Below, piece by piece: positions 14,902 to 22,850 of a stretch of DNA of 48,197 nt (positions are counted from its first letter, which is position 1; each line of letters starts with the position of its first letter). Both the position numbers and the translations under genes were made by a program. The DNA lies in the NCBI GenBank assembly GCA_041914785.1, contig JAYSCT010000017.1:1-48197 (forward strand). Reading direction: 5' to 3'. The stretch is from Pelomonas sp041914785 (GTDB taxonomy: Bacteria > Pseudomonadota > Gammaproteobacteria > Burkholderiales > Burkholderiaceae_C). Under the pieces are notes generated by a model, which did not search any database, was not told the DNA's origin, and saw only the letters and a list, made by a program, of their open reading frames with translations.

Positions 14902-15990
14902 TCAGACGCGGTTCAGCGACAGGCCCGACGTGGCGCGCAGGCGCTCCAGCACCTTGGTGGCGATCTGGCCCAGCGGCAGCACCTCGTCGGCCGCGCCGGC
15001 CGCGATGGCCTCGCGCGGCATGCCGAAGACGACGCAGGTGGCCTCGTCCTGGCAGTAGTTGTAGGCGCCGGCGTCCTTCATGACCTTCATCGCCTTGGCG
15101 CCGTCGGCGCCCATGCCCGTCAGCATGATGCCGATGGCGTTGGGGCCCACGACCTTGGCGGCCGACAGGAACAGCGCCTCCACCGACGGCTTGTGCCGGT
15201 TGATGGGGTCGCCGTCCTGCACGCGGGCGATGTAGTTCGCGCCGCTGCGCTCCACCGTCAGGTGCAGGCCGCCGGGCGCGATGTAGCCGTGGCCGGGCAG
15301 GATGCGCTCGCCGTCCTGCGCTTCCTTGACGCGGATCTTGCACAGGCCGTCCAGCCGCGCCGCGTAGCTCTTCGTGAAGCCGGGCGGCATGTGCTGCGTG
15401 ATGACGACGGCCGGGCTGTCGGCGGGCAGGTTGATCAGCACGTCCTTGGTGGCCTCGGTGCCGCCGGTGGAGGCGCCGATGAAGATCAGCTTCTCGGTGG
15501 ACGCGCGACCCAGGCTGGCCATCGTGACCGGCTTGGCCGGCGCCGGCGCGGCCGTGCCGGGCGCGGGGGGCGGCGGGGCGCGCCGGATGTGCGCCTTGGA
15601 CGCGATGCGGATCTTGTCGGTGATGTCCTGTGCCAGCAGCCGGATGCCGTCGGCCACGCCGATCTTGGGCTTGGCGACGAAGTCCACCGCGCCCAGTTCC
15701 AGCGCCTTCAGCGTCACGTCGGCGCCGCGCTCGGTCAGCGTGGACACCATCACGACGGGCATGGGCCGCAGCCGCATCAGGCGTGACAGGAAGTCCAGCC
15801 CATCCATGCGCGGCATCTCCACGTCCAGCGTGATGACGTCGGGGTTGAGGTTGCGGATCATCTCGCGCGCGACCAGCGGGTCGGCCGCGGCGCCTATGCA
15901 TTCCATGTCGGTCTGCCGGTTGATGATCTCGGTGAGGATGGAGCGCACCAGCGCCGAATCGTCCACCACCACGACCTTGGTCTTGGCCAT
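14902..15990 (-). CDS. cheB: Chemotaxis protein-glutamate methylesterase/deamidase CheB
   Basis: A 362-residue CheB. Receiver domain 1-125 with Asp10/Asp11, phospho-acceptor Asp56 and Lys108; a Pro/Ala-rich linker (135-155); then the methylesterase domain with the catalytic triad Ser174 (GASTGG), His200 (QHMPPGF) and Asp296 (GMGADG). It removes methyl groups from chemoreceptors and is activated by CheA phosphorylation. It lies 12 bp after cheD and is last of the cheR-cheD-cheB unit. No cheA, cheW or receptor gene is in the window. Confidence 0.97.
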   Translation of the reverse strand: MAKTKVVVVDDSALVRSILTEIINRQTDMECIGAAADPLVAREMIRNLNPDVITLDVEMPRMDGLDFLSRLMRLRPMPVVMVSTLTERGADVTLKALELGAVDFVAKPKIGVADGIRLLAQDITDKIRIASKAHIRRAPPPPAPGTAAPAPAKPVTMASLGRASTEKLIFIGASTGGTEATKDVLINLPADSPAVVITQHMPPGFTKSYAARLDGLCKIRVKEAQDGERILPGHGYIAPGGLHLTVERSGANYIARVQDGDPINRHKPSVEALFLSAAKVVGPNAIGIMLTGMGADGAKAMKVMKDAGAYNYCQDEATCVVFGMPREAIAAGAADEVLPLGQIATKVLERLRATSGLSLNRV

Positions 15991-16002
15991 GGGCGTCTCT
16001 CC

Positions 16003-16662
16003 TTAGAACAGATCGATGGAGCCGCCGCTGCTGGCGACGGGCTGCACCTTCTGGATCGCGGCCTTGTCCTGTTGGACGAGGGCGTCGGTATTGGTCGGGG
16101 CCAGGCGCTTGACCATGGCCTTGCCGCTGGCGGGCAGGAAGCACACCTTGCGCGGGTACACGTCCATCACGTCCTTGGACACGATGGGGATGCGCTCCAG
16201 CTTCAGGAAGTCGATGACGAAGTTGGTATTGCGCTCGCCGACGTTCAGCGAGTTCATGCCCGAGATGACCGCGCCGCCGCCGAAGATCTTGGCCTCCATG
16301 CGCGACTTGCTGGCGCCGCGCTTCATCATCTCGTTGATCAGCAGTTCCATCGCGTACGACCCGTAGCGGCCGGAGTCGCCGTTGCCCTCGGGCAGCATGA
16401 AGTGGTTCATGCCGCCGACCTTGGCCACGCGGTCCCACAGGCAGGCGGCGATGCACGAGCCCAGCGTCGTCATGACCAGCAGGTCCTCCGTGTCGACGAA
16501 GTACTCGCCCGGCAGGATCTTGACGGCGGCATTCTTGAAGTGCGCGTCGTAGAAGAAGAAGGACGCTTCGCCCTGCTTGCGGGGCTGCGCCTTGAGCTGG
16601 TTGACCTTCGCAAGCGCGGCCGGATTGCCCAGGGTTGATGCCGAGACGAGAGGAGTGCTCAT
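16003..16662 (-). CDS. cheD: Chemoreceptor glutamine deamidase CheD
   Basis: A 219-residue CheD. Conserved TTLGSCIAACLWD carries Thr66 and catalytic Cys70, and His87 is in GGMNHFMLP; the Cys-His spacing of 17 equals that of characterised CheD. KIFGGGAVISGMNSLNVGERN is the second family block. It deamidates receptor Gln residues. N-terminal 40 residues are an extension compared with the short Thermotoga form. It is 3 bp from cheR and 12 bp from cheB. Confidence 0.96.
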   Translation of the reverse strand: MSTPLVSASTLGNPAALAKVNQLKAQPRKQGEASFFFYDAHFKNAAVKILPGEYFVDTEDLLVMTTLGSCIAACLWDRVAKVGGMNHFMLPEGNGDSGRYGSYAMELLINEMMKRGASKSRMEAKIFGGGAVISGMNSLNVGERNTNFVIDFLKLERIPIVSKDVMDVYPRKVCFLPASGKAMVKRLAPTNTDALVQQDKAAIQKVQPVASSGGSIDLF

Positions 16663-16665
16663 GGG

Positions 16666-17517
16666 TCAGACCCGTTCGTAGATCGTCTTGCCGCGCAGCT
16701 TGAACAGGTCGCGCGATTCGGTGAAGTTCTCGGAATGGCCGACGAAGAGCAGGCCGCCGGGCCGCACGACGCGGTGGATGCGTTCCAGCACCTTGCGCTG
16801 GGTCGGCGCGTCGAAATAGATCATCACGTTGCGGCAGAACACCATGTGGAAGGGGTCGCCCAGCTGCCACTGCGCGTCCATCAGGTTCAGCGGCCGGAAG
16901 TCCACCCAGCGCTGCAGCTCGGGCTTGACGCGGATCTTGCCGCTGTTGGCCCCGGTGCCGCGCATGAAGAAGTTCTTCAGCCGCGTCGCGTCCAGCCCGC
17001 GCGAATCGGCGTTGTAGACACCGCGCCGCGCGGTGGCCAGCACGTTGGTGTCGATGTCGCTGGCCACCAGCTGCACCGAGGCCCCCGCACCCAGCGCCTC
17101 GCTGCAGGTCATCAGGATGGAGTAGGGCTCCTCGCCCGTGGACGCCGCGCAGCACCAGATGCGGACCGGCTTGCCGACGAAGGCCCGGAGGTCGTCCTTC
17201 AGCGCGTGGAAGTGGTGGTCCTCGCGGAAGAACGAGGTCAGGTTGGTCGTCAGGCAGTTGACGAATTCCTGCCACTCGGCCGCGCCGGACGGGCCGCTGG
17301 ACGCCTCCAGCCACTGCAGATAGCTCGCGAAGCTCTTGTGCCCGGTCTCGCGCAGGCGGCGCGACAGCCGGCTGTAGACCATCGCATGCTTGCCGTCATG
17401 CAGGCTGATGCCGGCGTGCTTGTAGATCAGCTCGCGGACGCGGTCGAAATCGGCCTTGCTGAAGCTGAACTCGTGATCGAGAGAGTCGTTGCCGTGGGCG
17501 AGGTCGGGTGCGGGCAT
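16666..17517 (-). CDS. cheR: Chemotaxis protein methyltransferase CheR
   Basis: A 283-residue CheR with the N-terminal helical domain (FDRVRELIYKHAGISLHDGKHAMVYSRLSRRLR), receptor-binding LTTNLTSFFREDHHF, SAM motif VRIWCCAASTGEEPYS and FCRNVMIYFD. It methylates glutamates of chemoreceptors. The ATG at 17517 is preferred; upstream ATG codons at 17580 and 17625 would add a low-complexity Arg/Ala stretch without a ribosome site. It is the first gene of cheR-cheD-cheB and divergent from the diguanylate cyclase gene. Confidence 0.95.
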   Translation of the reverse strand: MPAPDLAHGNDSLDHEFSFSKADFDRVRELIYKHAGISLHDGKHAMVYSRLSRRLRETGHKSFASYLQWLEASSGPSGAAEWQEFVNCLTTNLTSFFREDHHFHALKDDLRAFVGKPVRIWCCAASTGEEPYSILMTCSEALGAGASVQLVASDIDTNVLATARRGVYNADSRGLDATRLKNFFMRGTGANSGKIRVKPELQRWVDFRPLNLMDAQWQLGDPFHMVFCRNVMIYFDAPTQRKVLERIHRVVRPGGLLFVGHSENFTESRDLFKLRGKTIYERV

Positions 17518-17623
17518 GTCTCGTGAATCAGATTTGTGGGTGCTCGCAGCAGTTCTGGCGTCGGCGCGCCGATTCTGCATCGCAGGCCTGTGGATGCGGG
17601 CCTGGATCGGGCCAGCATAGTGC

Positions 17624-17650
17624 AAACAGGCCGCAGGAACGTGCCTGTTT
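17624..17650. promoter_or_regulatory. Inverted repeat between cheR and the diguanylate cyclase gene
   Basis: AAACAGGC (17624-17631) and GCCTGTTT (17643-17650) are perfect 8-bp arms separated by 11 bp. The centre is 120 bp from the cheR start and 92 bp from the GGDEF start. Placed in the only intergenic space between two divergent units, it looks like an operator for a dimeric regulator. No T-run follows that would favour a terminator. Confidence 0.45.
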
Positions 17651-17728
17651 CACGACCGGCGCGCGTGGGGGCCGCTGCTAGACTGACCCGAAACCACAAT
17701 CCCCTGCCGCCCGCCTTTCGCGCCCGCC

Positions 17729-18466
17729 TTGGAACACCGCCCGCCCACTCCGACGCTGATCGACGCCCAGGCGCTCGATCTCGACCAGGCCCTGCAGCTG
17801 CTGCAGCAGGCCGGTGCGCTGCTTCCGGACGAAGTGCCGCGCAGCGCCCCGTGGCTGCAGGCCGTCGTCGATGCGCTGTGCGACCTCTCCAGCAAGGACG
17901 CGCTGACCGGCCTGGTCAACCGCCGCAGCTTCGAGATGGCGCTGGCCCGCGAGGTAGACCGCGTCGCCCGCGCCGGCGAGGCGGCGCTGCTGCTGGTGCT
18001 GGACATCGACCATTTCAAGGCCGTCAACGACACGCACGGCCATGGCGCGGGCGACCAGGTCATCCGCGCCGTGGCGGGCGCCGTCGCGCAGACCGTGCGG
18101 CCCATGGACCTCGTGGCCCGCGTTGGCGGCGAGGAGTTCGCCATCATCCTGCCCAACTGCGCCACGCACGTGGGCCTGGCGGTCGCGGAGCGCGTGCGCG
18201 AGCGGGTCTCGGAGCTCAGCATCGAGATCTCGCCCGGGCAGATGCTGAACGTGACTGTCAGCCTGGGCGGCGCTTTCGCGCCGCAGTGGGTGCGGTCGTC
18301 GCCGCTGCTGTGGACCGAGCGCGCCGACCGCCAGCTCTACCGCGCCAAGGCCGAAGGCCGCAACCGCGCCTGTCTCGAACCCCAGATCGACTCCCTGGTC
18401 AGCGCCGAAGAAAAGGGCATGTTGTTCGCCTCCCTGAATCTCGAAACGCAACAGGACACGCCATGA
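17729..18466 (+). CDS. Diguanylate cyclase (GGDEF domain)
   Basis: A 245-residue soluble protein. After about 50 residues without a known fold (DLDQALQLLQQAGALLPDEVP) comes the helix DALCDLSSKDALTGLVNRRSFE and a complete GGDEF domain with GGEEF at 133-137, so it should make c-di-GMP. I see no clear RxxD inhibitory site four residues before GGEEF (the residues are VARV). A TTG start at 17729 is the only plausible one near the conserved region. Its stop overlaps the FlhG ATG (ATGA), so a cyclase and the flagellar-number ATPase are translationally coupled. Confidence 0.9.
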   Translation: MEHRPPTPTLIDAQALDLDQALQLLQQAGALLPDEVPRSAPWLQAVVDALCDLSSKDALTGLVNRRSFEMALAREVDRVARAGEAALLLVLDIDHFKAVNDTHGHGAGDQVIRAVAGAVAQTVRPMDLVARVGGEEFAIILPNCATHVGLAVAERVRERVSELSIEISPGQMLNVTVSLGGAFAPQWVRSSPLLWTERADRQLYRAKAEGRNRACLEPQIDSLVSAEEKGMLFASLNLETQQDTP

Positions 18467-19260
18467 GCACGACTCCCGATCCTGCTGCACCGCGCCCGCC
18501 CCGCGCGGGGGCCCGCACGCTCGCCGTCACCAGCGGCAAGGGCGGCGTCGGCAAGACTTTCGTCACCGCCAACCTCGCCGCCGCGCTCGCCGCTCGCGGC
18601 CAGAAGGTGCTGGTGCTGGACGCCGACCTCGGCCTCGCCAACCTCGACGTGGTGCTGAACCTGCACCCCAAGCTGACGCTGCACGACGTCTTCACCGAGA
18701 AAGCCACGCTGGAGCAGGCCATCCTGCCGGCCCCCGGCGGCTTCAGCGTGCTGCTGGCCGGCTCGGGCATGGTGGAGTATTCGCGCCTCACGCCCGAGGT
18801 GCGCGACAAGCTGCTGAACATCATCGACCTCGTGAAGCCGCGCTTCGACTGGGTGCTGCTGGACACCGGCGCTGGCATTTCCGACGTGGTGCTGTACGCG
18901 ATCTCGCTGGCCACCGACGTGCTCGTCGTCGCGACGCCCGAGCCCACGTCGCTGACCGATGCCTACGCCACGATCAAGGTGCTGGCCACGCAGCAGGAGC
19001 GCCGGCATGTGGGCCTGGTCGTCAACCAGGCCAACCGCGTGGGCGAGGGCAAGCTCATCTGCGGCCAGCTGCAGCAGGTGCTGCAGCGTTTCGTCGGCCC
19101 GACGCCGGGCCAGACCTTCAAGCTGGAACTGCAGGCCGAGATCAAGGCCGACGTGGCCGTGCGCCAGGCCGTTCTGAAGCGCCAGCTGATGCTGGAGCAC
19201 TATCCCGGCTGCGATGCGGCCCAGGCCATCAAGGCCCTTGCGAGCAAACTGCTTGGCTGA
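18463..19260 (+). CDS. flhG: MinD/ParA-family ATPase, FlhG/FleN-like
   Basis: A 265-residue deviant-Walker ATPase. TSGKGGVGKTFVTANLAAAL (about 23-42) is the Walker A region with the signature Lys, VLVLDADLGLANLDVVLNL is the FlhG-type switch I, and DWVLLDTGAGISDVVL is Walker B. FlhG controls flagellar number and placement. The conserved LGLANLDV and absence of an amphipathic C-terminal MinD helix favour FlhG over MinD. FlhF is not adjacent here. It overlaps the cyclase stop by 4 bp and its 3' end overlaps the haemoglobin gene by 8 bp. Confidence 0.85.
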   Translation: MSTTPDPAAPRPPRAGARTLAVTSGKGGVGKTFVTANLAAALAARGQKVLVLDADLGLANLDVVLNLHPKLTLHDVFTEKATLEQAILPAPGGFSVLLAGSGMVEYSRLTPEVRDKLLNIIDLVKPRFDWVLLDTGAGISDVVLYAISLATDVLVVATPEPTSLTDAYATIKVLATQQERRHVGLVVNQANRVGEGKLICGQLQQVLQRFVGPTPGQTFKLELQAEIKADVAVRQAVLKRQLMLEHYPGCDAAQAIKALASKLLG

Positions 19261-19648
19261 CGAACAACCGACGACGGCGTTTGACTGGCTGGGCGGCGAG
19301 GCGCGCGTGCGCGAGCTCGTCGACCGCTTCTACGACCTGATGGACCTGGAGCCCGGCTATGCCCGGCTGCGCGCCGCGCATGGCGATTCGCTGGACTCGG
19401 CGCGCGACAAGCTGTTCTGGTTCCTGTGCGGCTGGCTCGGCGGCCCGGACCATTACATCAGCCGGTTTGGCCACCCGCGGTTGCGGGCACGCCATTTGCC
19501 CTTTCGCATCGGCATCGCTGAACGCGACGAATGGCTGGCCTGCATGGGCCAGGCGATGCACGAGGTGGGCGTGGACCCGGCGCTGCGGGACCGGCTGGCG
19601 GAATCCTTCGCCGGCACTGCCGACTGGATGCGCAACGTCGGCGCCTGA
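19253..19648 (+). CDS. Group II truncated haemoglobin
   Basis: A 131-residue globin. FDWLGGEARVRELVDRFYDLMDLEP, LFWFLCGWLGGPDHYISRFGHPRLRARHLPFRIG and RDEWLACMGQAMHE are the group II pattern; the proximal His is the one in RARHLPF and Trp in DEWL is the characteristic distal-pocket Trp. Such proteins bind O2 and NO and many help detoxify NO. The TTG at 19253 gives the normal family length; an in-frame ATG at 19214 would add 13 residues inside flhG. Its coupling to GGDEF and FlhG is unusual. Confidence 0.9.
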   Translation: MADEQPTTAFDWLGGEARVRELVDRFYDLMDLEPGYARLRAAHGDSLDSARDKLFWFLCGWLGGPDHYISRFGHPRLRARHLPFRIGIAERDEWLACMGQAMHEVGVDPALRDRLAESFAGTADWMRNVGA

Positions 19649-19697
19649 GATGTAACGCCCTCCGGCAGCAGCGCCTGCTCACATAGCATGCGCGCCA

Positions 19698-20078
19698 ATG
19701 AACACAGATGTTGATGAATTGCCCCTCGTCCTCGTCGTTGACGACAACCTGGACGCTTCCGAGGTGCTGGCCCTGCTGATCGAGACCGAAGGTTTTGCTG
19801 CAACCACTGCACGCACGCTGGCCCAAGCGCGCGAACTGATCGCCCGCCGGCAGCCGCGCCTGCTCTTCCTGGACGTCAATCTGCCCGACGGCAACGGCCT
19901 GGAGCTGCTGGCGGACGTGAAGACCGACCCCGGCACCGCCGGCATCCGCGTGGCCATGCTCAGCGGGATGATGGACGACCGCGTCCGCGAGCAGGCGCAG
20001 CGGCAGGGGGCGTCGGACTACATCGTCAAGCCCCTGGGCCATGAGCAGCTGACGGCGCTGCTCGATGCGGTGCGGTAG
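19698..20078 (+). CDS. Single-domain response regulator
   Basis: A 126-residue receiver domain only: acidic pair DD at 15-16, phospho-acceptor Asp59 in LFLDVNLP, Ser/Thr-type switch in VAMLSG and Lys111 in YIVKP. No output domain, so it works as a shuttle or a CheY-like effector. It begins 49 bp after the haemoglobin stop and is 92 bp before the phytochrome gene; it could belong to either unit. Confidence 0.92.
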   Translation: MNTDVDELPLVLVVDDNLDASEVLALLIETEGFAATTARTLAQARELIARRQPRLLFLDVNLPDGNGLELLADVKTDPGTAGIRVAMLSGMMDDRVREQAQRQGASDYIVKPLGHEQLTALLDAVR

Positions 20079-20170
20079 GCGGTCTTGAGGCCGGCATCCT
20101 TCTCGGTGGCGAACCCGCGCGGCAGCGCGGCGCCGATCACGCACGCCAGCGGCGCCGGGGCGGTGCGGCG

Positions 20171-22360
20171 ATGAGCGACGCGATGGACTGCGCGAGCGAG
20201 CCCATCCGCGTGCCCGGCGCCATCCAGCCGCATGGCTGGCTGCTGTCGGTGGACGCGGCCCTGGGCACGCCCGTGGCCTGGAGCGACAACTGGGTGGACC
20301 TGCTGGGCGACACGCCCGAGGACCGCCTGGCGCAGTTCGCCGCCTCGCTGCACCGTGAGGCGGCGGCGCTGGTGGACGGCGAGGGTGCGCTGTCGCTGGG
20401 GATGCACCGGTTGGGGGCGCGGACGCTGCACGTGTCGGCGCACCGGCTGGGCGAGCTGGTGCACCTGGAGCTGGAGGAGTCGGGCTCGGACCTGGGCGCG
20501 CAGGCGCCGATCTACAGCCTGGCGCGCCATGTGGTGCCGCAGATGCAGCGCGCCCAGTCGGTGCAGGAGGTCTGCGAGGTCGTCACGGCCGAGATGAAGC
20601 GGCTGACCGGCTTCGGCCGCTGCCTGATCTACCGCTTCGACGCCGACGGCCACGGCGAGGTGCTGACCGAGGCGCGGGACGCCGGGTACGACGCCTACCG
20701 CGGGCACCACTTCCCCGCGTCCGACATCCCGGCGCAGGCGCGGGCGCTGTACCGGCTCAACCACCTGCGGCTGATCCCCGATGCGAACTACACGCCGGTG
20801 CCGGTGCGCTTTGCCGACGGGCGCGGCACGGCGCTGGCGCTGGACCTGTCGCAGGCGCAGCTGCGCAGCGTGTCGCCCGTCCACCTGGAATACATGCGCA
20901 ACATGGGCACGCTGGCGTCCATGTCGGTGTCCATCCTCGTGCGCGGCGAGCTGTGGGGGCTGGTGTCGTGCCACAACCACGAGCCGCAGCCGCTGTCCTA
21001 CCAGACCCGAATGGCCTGCGAGCACCTGGGCCAGCTGCTGTCGCTGCAGATCGAGGCGAAGGAAGAGAACGAGCAGGTCAGCGAGCAGCTGCGGCTGCGA
21101 CAGCTGACGCTGGCCATGGTGGCTCACCTCGCCGACAGCGATGCCACGCTGCAGCGGCTGGTGGATGAGCCGGGGCCGCTGCTGCGCCTGGGCCGCGCCG
21201 CGGGCGCCGCCGTCATCCTCAACGACCAGTGCTGGTGCGTGGGCCACACGCCCGAGCGCGAGACCGTGCTGGCGCTGGGCGAGTGGCTGTCGCACCGCAT
21301 CGACGAGGTGACGCACACGGACCGTCTGGCGCAGGACGCGCCCACGCTGCCGGGCCTGTCGGCCGTGGCCGCGGGCATGCTGGCCATCTCCATCTCGCGG
21401 TTGCACCGGCACTATGTCGTGTGGTTCCGGCCGGAGATTGCGCAGACCATCACCTGGGCCGGCGACCCGCGCAAGGACGCCCGGCCCGCCGGCGAGCGGC
21501 TGCACCCGCGGCGCAGCTTTGCCAGCTGGGTGGAGCATGTCCGCGGGCGCTCGGCGCCGTGGAGCGCCGCCGAGGTGCACGCGGTGCTGGAGCTGCGGCA
21601 TGCGCTGATCGGCATCGTGCTCAAGCGCGCCGAGGAGATGGCCGAGGTGGCGGCCGAGCTGGGCCGCGTGAACCGCGAACTGGAGGCGTTCTCGTACACC
21701 GTGTCGCACGACCTGCGGGCGCCGATGCGCCACATCTCCGGGTTCGTGGACCTGGTGCTGGAGATCGACGGCGACAGCCTCAGCGAACGCACGCGTCGCT
21801 ACCTGTCGCATGTGAAGGAGGCGTCGGCGCACGCCGGCCTGCTGGTGGACGCCCTGCTGGACTTCTCACGCATGGGCCGCGCGGCGCTGCGATGCACCTG
21901 GATCAACACCGACGTGCTCATCGACGACCTCGTGCGCGAGGCGACGACCGAGGCAGCCAGCGTGCCGCGCGAGGGCCGCATCGAATGGGAGGTGCAGCAC
22001 CCCTTGCCGCGGCTGTGGGCCGACCCGGTGCTCATGCAGGTCGCGCTGCGCAACCTCATCAGCAATGCGGTCAAGTACAGCCGCACGCGGGCGGTGGCGC
22101 GCATCACCATCGCGCCGGTGCAGACCGCCGTCGGCAACGGCCTGGCCATCCGCGACAACGGTGTGGGCTTCCAGATGAAATACGTCGGCAAGCTGTTCGG
22201 CGTGTTCCAGCGGCTGCACCGCAGCGAAGCCTTCGAGGGCACGGGCATCGGCCTGGCCAGCGTGAGGCGCATCATCGAACGGCATGGCGGCAGCGTGGAG
22301 GACTGGGGCGAAGTCGATCGCGGCGCCCTGTTCACGCTGGTGCTGCCCAACCCTGACTGA
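20171..22360 (+). CDS. bphP: Bacteriophytochrome histidine kinase
   Basis: A 729-residue red/far-red photoreceptor. PAS at about 1-110, with Cys7 ahead of EPIRVPGAIQPHG, the usual place of the biliverdin-binding Cys; GAF at about 135-300 with DIP at 185-187; PHY at about 310-490 with the tongue PRRSF motif at 446-450; HisKA with His513 (SHDLRAP); and a HATPase_c domain with Asn near 632, GVGFQMKY and GTGIGLAS. All motifs needed for chromophore attachment and autophosphorylation are present. No haem oxygenase (biliverdin synthesis) gene is in the window. A Rcp1-type regulator follows 16 bp later and is the likely phosphate acceptor. Confidence 0.96.
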   Translation: MSDAMDCASEPIRVPGAIQPHGWLLSVDAALGTPVAWSDNWVDLLGDTPEDRLAQFAASLHREAAALVDGEGALSLGMHRLGARTLHVSAHRLGELVHLELEESGSDLGAQAPIYSLARHVVPQMQRAQSVQEVCEVVTAEMKRLTGFGRCLIYRFDADGHGEVLTEARDAGYDAYRGHHFPASDIPAQARALYRLNHLRLIPDANYTPVPVRFADGRGTALALDLSQAQLRSVSPVHLEYMRNMGTLASMSVSILVRGELWGLVSCHNHEPQPLSYQTRMACEHLGQLLSLQIEAKEENEQVSEQLRLRQLTLAMVAHLADSDATLQRLVDEPGPLLRLGRAAGAAVILNDQCWCVGHTPERETVLALGEWLSHRIDEVTHTDRLAQDAPTLPGLSAVAAGMLAISISRLHRHYVVWFRPEIAQTITWAGDPRKDARPAGERLHPRRSFASWVEHVRGRSAPWSAAEVHAVLELRHALIGIVLKRAEEMAEVAAELGRVNRELEAFSYTVSHDLRAPMRHISGFVDLVLEIDGDSLSERTRRYLSHVKEASAHAGLLVDALLDFSRMGRAALRCTWINTDVLIDDLVREATTEAASVPREGRIEWEVQHPLPRLWADPVLMQVALRNLISNAVKYSRTRAVARITIAPVQTAVGNGLAIRDNGVGFQMKYVGKLFGVFQRLHRSEAFEGTGIGLASVRRIIERHGGSVEDWGEVDRGALFTLVLPNPD

Positions 22361-22376
22361 ACGGAGGACGTCTGCC

Positions 22377-22850
22377 ATGCATGGTCAGGCCACGCTCAAA
22401 CCCATCCTGCTCGTCGAAGACGATGCCCGGGACCTCGAACTGACCCTCGTCGCGCTGGAGAAGAGCCAGCTCGCCAACGAGGTGATCATCGTGCGCGACG
22501 GCGCCGAGGCGCTCGACTACCTGAACCGCGAGGGCGCCCACGCCGGCCGCAGCGAGGGCAACCCGGCCGTCGTGCTGCTGGACCTGAAGCTGCCCAAGGT
22601 CAACGGCCTGGAGGTGTTGCGCGCCGTGCGCAGCACCGAGCGGCTCAAGAGCGTTCCCGTCGTCATGCTGACGTCGTCGCAGGCGGAGTCCGACGTCGTG
22701 CAGAGCTACGAGCTGGGCGTGAACGCCTATGTCGTCAAGCCGGTGGAGTTCAAGCAGTTCGTGACCGCGATCGCCGACCTCGGCATGTTCTGGGCGGTGC
22801 TCAACGAGCCGCCGCCGGGTTCGCTACGCACCAGCCGCCGCTATGAATGA
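22377..22850 (+). CDS. Rcp1-type response regulator, phytochrome partner
   Basis: A 157-residue receiver protein: ILLVEDDARDLELTL at the start, Asp69 in VLLDLKLPKVNG, Thr in VVMLTSS, Lys121 in YVVKP and the extended C-terminal helix of the Rcp1 class that pairs with phytochromes. A GGAGGA ribosome site precedes the ATG, chosen over longer upstream readings inside bphP. Its stop overlaps the next gene by 8 bp, so bphP, this gene and the hybrid kinase form one operon. Confidence 0.93.
   Translation: MHGQATLKPILLVEDDARDLELTLVALEKSQLANEVIIVRDGAEALDYLNREGAHAGRSEGNPAVVLLDLKLPKVNGLEVLRAVRSTERLKSVPVVMLTSSQAESDVVQSYELGVNAYVVKPVEFKQFVTAIADLGMFWAVLNEPPPGSLRTSRRYE

Noticed and set aside
14843..17314. 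An 823-codon minus-strand frame over cheR/cheD/cheB
   Set aside because: It is Arg/Gly/Ala-rich low-complexity sequence in a shadow frame of three clear che genes; long false frames are expected at about 70 percent GC.
20079..20170. GGCGCC repeat in the gap before bphP as an operator
   Set aside because: Six-base GC palindromes are frequent here; the spacing and arms show nothing distinctive.
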